The notes beneath the pieces are model-generated. The model was not told where the DNA came from. It did no database searches and saw only the letters and a list, made by a program, of their open reading frames with translations. From Craterostigma plantagineum (taxonomy: Eukaryota > Streptophyta > Magnoliopsida > Lamiales > Linderniaceae), in assembly GCA_027422505.1 (NCBI GenBank), contig JAPQWV010000309.1, forward strand, positions 248,001 to 312,000: a stretch of DNA of 64,000 bases, given 5' to 3'. This document shows positions 57,901 to 64,000 of the stretch, piece by piece. Within the stretch, counting starts at the first letter, position 1. Each line of letters begins with the position of its first letter. The translations under genes were made by a program, and so were the position numbers.

Positions 57901-58049
57901 TCTTTTCTGTGCAAGGTCTGTCACAGGTCGCCGATCACGACATGCATACACTTATGGCGATCGATGAGTGTGGGGAAGAGGTCGACGAGCCGATCATAGC
58001 TATCGACGAGAGCAGCGAAGAGGACAAGGAAAAGAGCTCGGTCGAGGAG

Positions 58050-59115
58050 CCACCGGTCCTGGAATTGAAGCCGTTGCCCGACCACCTCGAGTACGCGTTT
58101 CTGAGCAACAATGGAGGGCTGCCGGTCATCATCTCGTCGAACCTCGACGACGGACAGAAGGGCCAGCTATTAGATGTGTTGAAGGCGCACAAGAAGGCGC
58201 TGGCGTGGAAGATATCCGACATAAGGGGTATCAACCCGAGCTACTGCATGCACAAGATCCTCATGGAGGACGATTTCAAGCCGGTCGCTCAACGCCAAAG
58301 ACAGCTCAACCCCAACATGAAGGACGTGGTAAAGAAGGAGGTGATCAAATTGCTAGACGCGGGGATGATCTATCCCATTTCAGACTGCGCATGGATCAGC
58401 CCGGTCCAAGTAGTACCAAAGAAAGGAACGGTCGTCACCAACGACAAGAACGAACTGATCCCGACGAGGACCGTGACCGGATGGCGCGTCTGCATCGACT
58501 ACAGGAAGTTGAACAATGCCACGCGAAAGGATCATTTTCCCTTACCATTTATTGATCAAATGCTAGAAAAATTAGCGGGTCACTCATTTTACTGTTTCCT
58601 TGATGGCTTGTCAGGTTATTTACAGATCCCCATAGCACCCGAGGACCAAGAAAAGACGACGTTCACTTGCCCGTTCGGAGCGTTCGCGTACCGAAGGATG
58701 CCATTCGGCTTATGCAATGCCCCAACCACCTTCCAGCGATGCATGATGGCCATATTCGACGAATTGGTAGGTGAGGTAATGGAGGTATTTATGGACGATT
58801 TTTCTGTTTTCGGGTCGTCGTTTGAAACATGTTTGTCAAATCTGAAACTCGTGCTCGCACGATGCGAGGAAACGAACTTGGCACTTAATTGGGAAAAGTG
58901 TCACTTCATGGTTCGAGAGGGTATAGTCCTCGGTCACAAGATCTCCTCTAAAGGAATCGAAGTTGACCGGGCCAAGTTAGAAACTATAGAGACATTGCCT
59001 GTTCCCTCGAACGTGAAGTCGATTAGAAGCTTCCTAGGACATGCGGGATTTTATCGTAGGTTTATCAAAGATTTTTCTAAGATTGCACGTCCTATGTCTA
59101 GATTGTTAGAGAAAG
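58050..59115 (+). pseudogene. Athila IV reverse transcriptase domain
   Basis: It is in the same frame. It has LAWKISDIRGINPSYCMHKI, VVKKEVIKLLDAGMIYPISD, GWRVCIDYRKLNNATRKDHF, DGLSGYLQIPIAPEDQEKTT, FAYRRMPFGLCNAPTTFQRC and the catalytic block VFMDDFSVFGSS (Phe-Met-Asp-Asp codons 58788-58799; FMDD is a common gypsy variant of YXDD). The block GIVLGHKISSKGIEVDRAKL and the thumb follow. No lesion is visible within the domain. It would copy the element RNA into DNA. Confidence 0.92.
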
Positions 59116-59828
59116 ATGCCCCGTTTGATTTTAATGAAGAATGTCTGCATGCTTTCAATTTACTTAAGGAAAGACTTATCGCAGCACCTATTATGGTAGC
59201 CCCTGATTGAGGGCTGCCCTTTGAACTAATGTGCGATGCTAGTGACTATGCAGTTGGGGCCGTGCTAGGGCAACGTAAGGAAAACCATTTCAGGCCGATA
59301 TACTACGCGAGTAAGACGCTAGACGCAGCCCAAGCCAATTACACGACCACCAAAAAAGAGTTGCTGGCAGTCGTGTTTGCGTTCGACAAGTTCAGGTCAT
59401 ATCTGATCCTTTCCAAAGTTATTGTTTTCACTGACCACTCTGCTCTTAAGTATCTCTTAGCAAAGCCGGATGCCAAGCTCCGGCTCATCAGGTGGATCTT
59501 ACTCTTACAAGAGTTCGACATCGAGATCCGTGATAAGAAGGGTGCAGAGAACTTGGCAGCGGATCACCTCTCTCGACTAGAGGAGTCCGAGATCTATAAT
59601 AAGGACGATAGAGAGATACATGACCGGTTCCCAGACGAGCATCTGTATTCGATACAGGTGGTAAGCCACGATACTCCCTGGTTTGCAGATTACGCTAACT
59701 ATCTTGTTGCGAGGGTTCTGCCGAAAGAGTACACCAGTCCGCAAAAAAAGAAATTCTTTTCTGATTTAAGGTACCACTTTTGGGAAGACCCGTTTCTTTT
59801 CAGGCGATGTGCAGATCAGGTGATCCGC
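59116..59828 (+). pseudogene. Athila IV RNase H domain, one nonsense codon
   Basis: TGA at 59208-59210 replaces the Trp codon seen in Athila I ([18 protein letters not shown]). Beyond it the frame is open: [70 protein letters not shown] one-base deletion near 59829-59831 (after ADQVIR) then shifts the frame into the integrase reading. Confidence 0.9.
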
Positions 59829-60947
59829 GATGCGTGGCCGCTCCAGAAACGACGCAGATCCTTAGGCACTGCCACAACGGACCGACCGGAGGGCACTACG
59901 CAGCAAACAGAACCGCTCAGAAGGTGTTGGAGAGTGGATTTTACTGGCCCACGATCTTCAAGGACGCCCAAAGGTATGTTGACACTTGTGATCAGTGTCA
60001 GCGCGCAGGTAATCTCTCCAAACGCGACGAAATGCCTCAGAATTTCATCTTGGTATGCGAGATATTCGATGTGTGGGGTATAGATTTTATGGGTCCATTT
60101 CCTAGCTCGTACAATAATAAGTACATCCTAGTTGCCGTCGATTATGTGTCTAAGTGGGCCGAGGCGCAAGCCTTACCCACAAACGATGCTAGGGTAGTCG
60201 TTAGATTTTTGCGAGCATTATTTTCACGTTTTGGGGCACCTAGATGTATTATTAGTGATAGAGGCACTCACTTTTGTAACACCCAGTTTGCACGCACTTT
60301 AGAACGTTACGGTGTTAGACATAGCCTATCCACCCCGTACCATCCCCAAGCTAGTGGTCAAGTCGAAGTAGTGAATCGCGAGTTGAAACGCATTCTAGAG
60401 AAAACTATAGAGGGGAACCGTATGGAGTGGGCGAACAAGTTGAATGATGCACTTTGGGCATATAGGACCGCGTATAAGACTCCCATAGGCACCAGACCAT
60501 ATAGATTAGTCTATGGAAAAGCATGTCAGCTTCCCGTAGAAATAGAGCATAAGGCATATTGGGCCATTAAGTCCTTGGATCTTGATTTGGGGAACGCCGG
60601 CGGAAAGCGGCAACTCCAAATCAATGAATTAGACGAGTGGCGTTGCTCGCATGTATAAGGAACGCTCTAAAGCCTATCATGATAAAAAGATTCGACAAAG
60701 GCGAGAGTTTCAGGAAGGGGACCAAGTCCTTCTTTTTAACTCTCGACTTAGGCTTTTTCCTGGCAAGCTTAGATCACGCTGGTCAGGAACGTTCACTGTT
60801 ACCCGTGTTTTCCCTTATGGTACTGTTGAGATTTCAGGTATGGAGCAGGGTACTTTTAAGGTGAACGGCCATAGGTTGAAGCACTATCTCGCAGGCGGGG
60901 AAGACGCGACCGAGAGGGAAGTACTGTACCTGGACTTCCAGACGTAA
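59829..60947 (+). pseudogene. Athila IV integrase, small deletion
   Basis: The zinc domain is [15 protein letters not shown] ... CDQCQ. The catalytic core has Asp at 60082-60084 (GIDFMGPF), Asp at 60257-60259 (ISDRGTHF) and Glu at 60365-60367 ([10 protein letters not shown]), giving D-X35-E exactly. Next are [20 protein letters not shown] and [20 protein letters not shown]. Near 60645 a net 17-base deletion relative to Athila I shifts the frame; the C-terminal part resumes at 60651-60947 ([34 protein letters not shown]) and ends at TAA 60945-60947. Confidence 0.92.
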
Positions 60948-61076
60948 GCAAACGAAACGACGTCCGGCTAAAGACGGTAAAGTAAGCGCTTCTTGGGAGG
61001 CAACCCAGGTATTTTCATTTATGTCTTAGGTATGGCCTTAGTTAAAAAAAAAAAGAAAAAAAAATTGAAAATGGGG

Positions 61077-61435
61077 TGTCACGGCAACTGCTTAAGCAGT
61101 CACGGCCGTGACAGAGACCAGAGGCACTCACTGCCTGGTGTCACGGCCGATCGCTTAAGCTGTCACGGCCGTGACGACCCCCAGTCGCACACACTGCCAC
61201 CTGTCACGGCCAACGGCTTAAGCCGTCACGGCCGTGACCCCTATATAAAAATATATATATATATATAACAATATAATAATAATAAAATAAAAAAACAAAA
61301 AAAAAAAAGAAGAAGAGGCCCGATTATGTCACGGCTCGTGACATTAATGTCACGGCCGTGACTAGCGGCAGAAGAGGCCGCTGCCGACGGTCACGGCTTA
61401 GACCTATATAGGTCACGGCCGTGACCTAGGCGTTT
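61077..61435 (+). repeat. GTCACGGCCGTGAC palindrome array between pol and the downstream ORF
   Basis: Three about 63-bp units each read GTCACGGC(N)CTTAAGC(N)GTCACGGCCGTGAC, with the full palindrome near 61101, 61160 and 61224. They are followed by a short AT-rich stretch and two more modules: GTCACGGCTCGTGACATTAA / TGTCACGGCCGTGAC near 61328-61363, and GGTCACGGCCGTGACC at 61411-61426. The arm GCTTAAGC is itself palindromic, so each unit can form nested hairpins. Confidence 0.9.
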
Positions 61436-61441
61436 TCACTC

Positions 61442-61450
61442 TATAAAAAA
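61442..61450 (+). promoter_or_regulatory. Candidate internal TATA box for the downstream ORF
   Basis: TATAAAAAA lies 15 bases after the last palindrome, followed by a pyrimidine-rich leader (TTTTTTTTCCCTTTCTTCCC, CTCTCTTCTCTCCC). The spacing and sequence mirror the LTR promoter (array, about 15 bp, TATAAAAAG). Athila I has TTTAAAAAA at the same place. There is no transcript evidence. Confidence 0.5.
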
Positions 61451-61625
61451 GGTTTTTTTTCCCTTTCTTCCCATTTCCTCCTCTCTCTTCTCTCCCTCTC
61501 ACCCCTCCCTTCACCCTCACCACCTTCGACCTCCGCCCCACCAACGCCTCCGCACGACCCCCCCCCCCCCCAACTCCGGCGACACCCAAACAAATTCCCC
61601 GCCCCAATTTCGTTAAAAATCCAAG

Positions 61626-62228
61626 GTATGAACATTTTATTGCTCTATTTCGTTCTAAACTTGAAATTCTCGTCGAAATTGTTAATCTTTGGTGTTGATA
61701 TGTTTCTATTCGCTTATTACATGATATAATTACTATGGGTATGCTTAATTCATTGAAATTGGTTACGAATTGTTTGAATCTTTGATGAACCCTAATTTTC
61801 GAAATTAGGGCTTTTTGAATTGGGATCAATTTTGTGTTTCTCTTGCCCTATTATTGCTAGATACATGCTAGGGGCTCTTCAATCATGCTTAATTACGTGA
61901 ATTGACGTTGAATTGCGACATGTTTACGAAGAACCCTAATTTCGATTTTGGGGCTTTTCGAAATTAAGCCCAATTTCATGTTCTTCGTGCTATTTTATGA
62001 TGATTACATGCTATTGACGTGTTGGGTATGCGTAATTTGTTGATTTGGAACCTTAATCTTGGATTTGATATGCTTATCCCAACTTGGCCGCGACGTGTTC
62101 GACAAAATGCCGCTTTGAACTTTTGCATGTGATCGTGATTACTACGTGTCTCCTGTCAATATTTTGGTCGAATTAAGTTGCTTGCATCTATTTGCTATTT
62201 CCCTGAGCTCATGTATGTTTTCGTACAG
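61626..62228 (+). other. Putative leader intron of the downstream ORF
   Basis: Donor AAG|GTATGA and acceptor TTTTCGTACAG| bracket 603 AT-rich bases with polypyrimidine before the acceptor. The exon resumes GTACTATGG, with ATG five bases on. The equivalent intron in Athila I is 4502-4988 (minus), with both splice sites conserved. Non-coding introns directly upstream of the start codon often raise expression in plants (established knowledge); a role here is inferred. Confidence 0.5.
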
Positions 62229-62233
62229 GTACT

Positions 62234-63571
62234 ATGGGTAAAAGTCGATCCTCAGCCTCACGTGACCCCGCCTTGCGTTCACCCGTTCGTCAAAGGCGAC
62301 GCGGGCCCCCGCCGACAATGCTAGAAGCCATGGGTCAGTTCACTGACGAGGCCCAGGCGGCACGATACACCTGGCTGAAGGGAATGGAGTTCATAGCCAT
62401 GGAAGAGATCGATCACGAGACACTGGCGAAGTACCACATCGACCAGCAGGTCGCCCAGTACTTCTCACTCAGCGGATGGAACACCTTCCTGGCCATAGAC
62501 GAACCAGCATACAAGGAACTCACCTTGGAGTTCCTTGCCACGTTCTCCTTCGACGAATACGGCGACCACACAATCCGCTTTCGCGCGTTCAACGAAGAGC
62601 ATATAGTAAGGGCCGACAACGTGTGCCATGCACTTGGAGTCCCAGAGCCCCCACACCGGACCTTCGCGACCTTCTTCGATACACCGGACGGACAACGGGG
62701 ATGCTGGGCTGAAATCGCTCGACCTGGCGAGCCGGCATACAGCGCGAAGACGTCGAAGGCATCTGCGCTGAGAAGCCCAGGATTACGCTACATTCACCAC
62801 CTCCTGACGACCTCGCTTACCCCGAGGGGTGTCTCACACGGAGCAGTTACCCTCCGCGATCTGTATTACCTGATCCAGATGCATCGAGGCGAACGGATCA
62901 ATTTAGGGATGGCGGTGTCCCACGCCTTCAGTGCTCAGGCGGAAGCACGATCCCATGGCAAGATCGCCTTCGGCCCCCTGATCACCTAGGTGATCAAAGG
63001 ATTACGCTACTGGCCGGCGAATGCACCCGAGATGGAGGTAGTAGGCGGGCGTCACCCAGTGAACGAGGAGGCGCTGGTGAGGATGAAGATGCTCGTGAAG
63101 GCGCCCACCTGGACTCGCGCCAACAAGGTGTATATCTGGCACGAGATGTATCGCGGCCAGACCGACCAAGGAGCTATCCCCGACGACCAGCTCTACCTCG
63201 ACGGCCCACACCCAGTGGAGACGGACACGACGACTGCAGGGCCCTCATTTTCCTCTGGCTACCATCAGGGCGAATCATCCGGCGTCGCTCCGTACGCTTC
63301 AACGGCAGACCTTGAAGCACTGCGCCAGGACATGATGCGCATGAACGCCGACTCGGTACAGAGAGATGACGAGCTCCGGCGATACAACGAAGAGACTCGG
63401 CGCCGACAGGAAGAGTACGAGCGCCAGAACGAGGAAGCCCATCGCCGTTACGACGCAGAGCTGGAGCGCTACAACCAGGCCCTTCAAGCCATGGACACGG
63501 CACTCAAGTATTCCCAGCAGTCGATGGCTTTCCTGCGCCCGAGGCCACCATCACCACCGCCGCCACCTTAG
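62234..63571 (+). pseudogene. Athila downstream ORF (ORF-1-family-like), one in-frame stop
   Basis: It starts MGKSRSSASRDPALRSPVRQ, Arg-rich. A globular region includes TLEFLATFSFDEYGDHTIRF and VRADNVCHALGVPEPP, which by eye resembles the Athila ORF-1 family (Pfam ATHILA; recalled, not searched). TAG at 62987-62989 interrupts one frame, which resumes VIKGLRYWPANAPEMEVVGG. The C-terminus is a predicted coiled coil rich in Arg/Glu (LEALRQDMMRMNADSVQRDD to about residue 430), ending with a polyproline tail at 63571. No signal peptide or transmembrane helix is evident, so an envelope role is not supported. It occupies the position downstream of pol where env-like ORFs sit in this group. Confidence 0.75.
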
Positions 63572-64000
63572 GGATTTCTTCTTTATCACTTTCTGACATT
63601 GCGTTTGCTTGAGTAGTCGCGTGTGTTTCTTTATGACATTGCGCTTATAACTATGTAGTTAATCTTATGACTACTCTTTTCGTGTCTATTGCTCTCTAGC
63701 TAGCGCCAGGATACGCCTAATGGATTACAACACGAACTTCACGCGCACAATAAACAACTACGACACGGCCACGTCAGGGGAGTCCCGTTCTTTTAAACAC
63801 TTTTTCCTTCCCTTTTATAATTTTTTACGTTGAGGACAACGTCTGACTTAAGTGTGGGGAGGGGAATTTAGTTTTAGACCTTGCGTGAAAATTTTTATAA
63901 CGTGTCCGTGAGTCGTTGAGTTCGTTGGAAAGGCATGAATTACTGAATCAGGCATGATTGTTTGCACTTATCTCGAGTTGGTCTGCATTATATTCTGTGA
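63572..64000 (+). other. Start of the Athila IV 3' UTR, with an internal polypurine-like tract
   Basis: This is non-coding. CTTAAGTGTGGGGAGGGGAA at 63847-63866 repeats the core of the terminal polypurine tract found beside the LTR in the deletion derivative (14241-14258, minus). The last 75 bases match 15430-15510 (minus), so roughly 1.2 kb of 3' UTR and the 3' LTR should follow beyond the window. Confidence 0.7.

Larger units (their letters stand above)
53872..64000 (+). mobile_element. Athila-type Ty3/gypsy retrotransposon, copy IV (runs off window)
   Basis: The order is LTR 53872-55168, tRNA-Asp primer site 55175-55192, gag-pol 55398-60947, palindrome spacer 61077-61435, internal TATA 61442, leader intron 61626-62228, downstream ORF 62234-63571 and 3' UTR to the window end. 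It is the least decayed element here: frames are long and only a handful of lesions interrupt them. It is inserted in a Tat-like 3' region after TTTGC (53867-53871, presumptive target site). The 3' LTR lies beyond the window. Confidence 0.92.

Noticed and set aside
56413..58234. Long minus-strand frames opposite Athila IV gag-pol
   Set aside because: Shadows of a real plus-strand coding region with clear domains; no independent features.
61077..61435. Regularly spaced palindromic repeats resembling a CRISPR array
   Set aside because: Plant retrotransposon context, spacers are not unique (they contain conserved GCTTAAGC arms), no cas genes, and the same units occur inside LTRs.
1..64000. Host genes, tRNA or rRNA genes, and a disease-resistance or metabolic cluster
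   Set aside because: I read the window for these and found no supporting motif; every substantial coding signal belongs to a transposable element.

Overview
This window is plant nuclear DNA, probably eudicot and probably pericentromeric or otherwise heterochromatic. I found no convincing cellular gene, tRNA or rRNA. Nearly all of it is transposable elements: Ty3/gypsy elements of the Athila type, a chromovirus (Tekay/Del-like) LTR element, Ty1/copia elements, a non-autonomous LTR element family, hAT DNA transposons and small terminal-inverted-repeat elements. The primer sites are plant-type: an Athila site complementary to the tRNA-Asp 3' end, and a copia site TGGTATCAGAGC. The species cannot be named from the sequence.

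Layout. 1-4281: inverted, truncated copy of a non-autonomous LTR element whose leader is studded with a CTCGATCG motif. 4282-12919: Athila copy I (minus), split by a complete hAT element with 8-bp target duplications (5311-8717) and by a small foldback element in gag. 12920-16503: an Athila deletion derivative, two LTR pieces around a 3' UTR. 16504-36724: chromovirus-type element (minus), opened by a copia element (17991-31151). The 3' LTR of that copia holds a PIF/Harbinger-like element (25188-29966), which holds a hAT (25866-29695), which has a smaller hAT-like element at its left end. 36725-42921: the second copy (plus) of the CTCGATCG element, with polypurine tract and 3' LTR. 42922-44818: 5' end of Athila copy III (minus). 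44819-47850: copia-like gag-only remnant and a hAT miniature element. 47850-53871: an LTR-like promoter region, an internally deleted hAT (48252-51052), and a Tat-like 3'-UTR-type region with degenerate tandem arrays. 53872-64000: Athila copy IV (plus), the best preserved element, running off the right edge.

Athila IV carries LTR, tRNA-Asp primer site, gag, protease, reverse transcriptase, RNase H, integrase and a separate downstream ORF. It is broken by two nonsense codons and two small indels in gag-pol and one stop in the downstream ORF. Its most interesting property is regulatory. The 14-bp perfect palindrome GTCACGGCCGTGAC forms an array ending about 15 bp upstream of a TATAAAAA box in the LTR. 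A second array of the same palindrome ends about 15 bp upstream of another TATAAAAA box between pol and the downstream ORF. That internal box is followed by a pyrimidine-rich leader, a plausible GT-AG intron and the ORF start. The arrangement can be traced in the other Athila copies here, so it looks like a family trait: a duplicated promoter module that could drive the downstream ORF separately.

All coding regions except possibly parts of Athila IV are pseudogenes. Boundaries are precise where a TIR with target duplication, an LTR end, a primer site or a polypurine tract is named, and approximate elsewhere.
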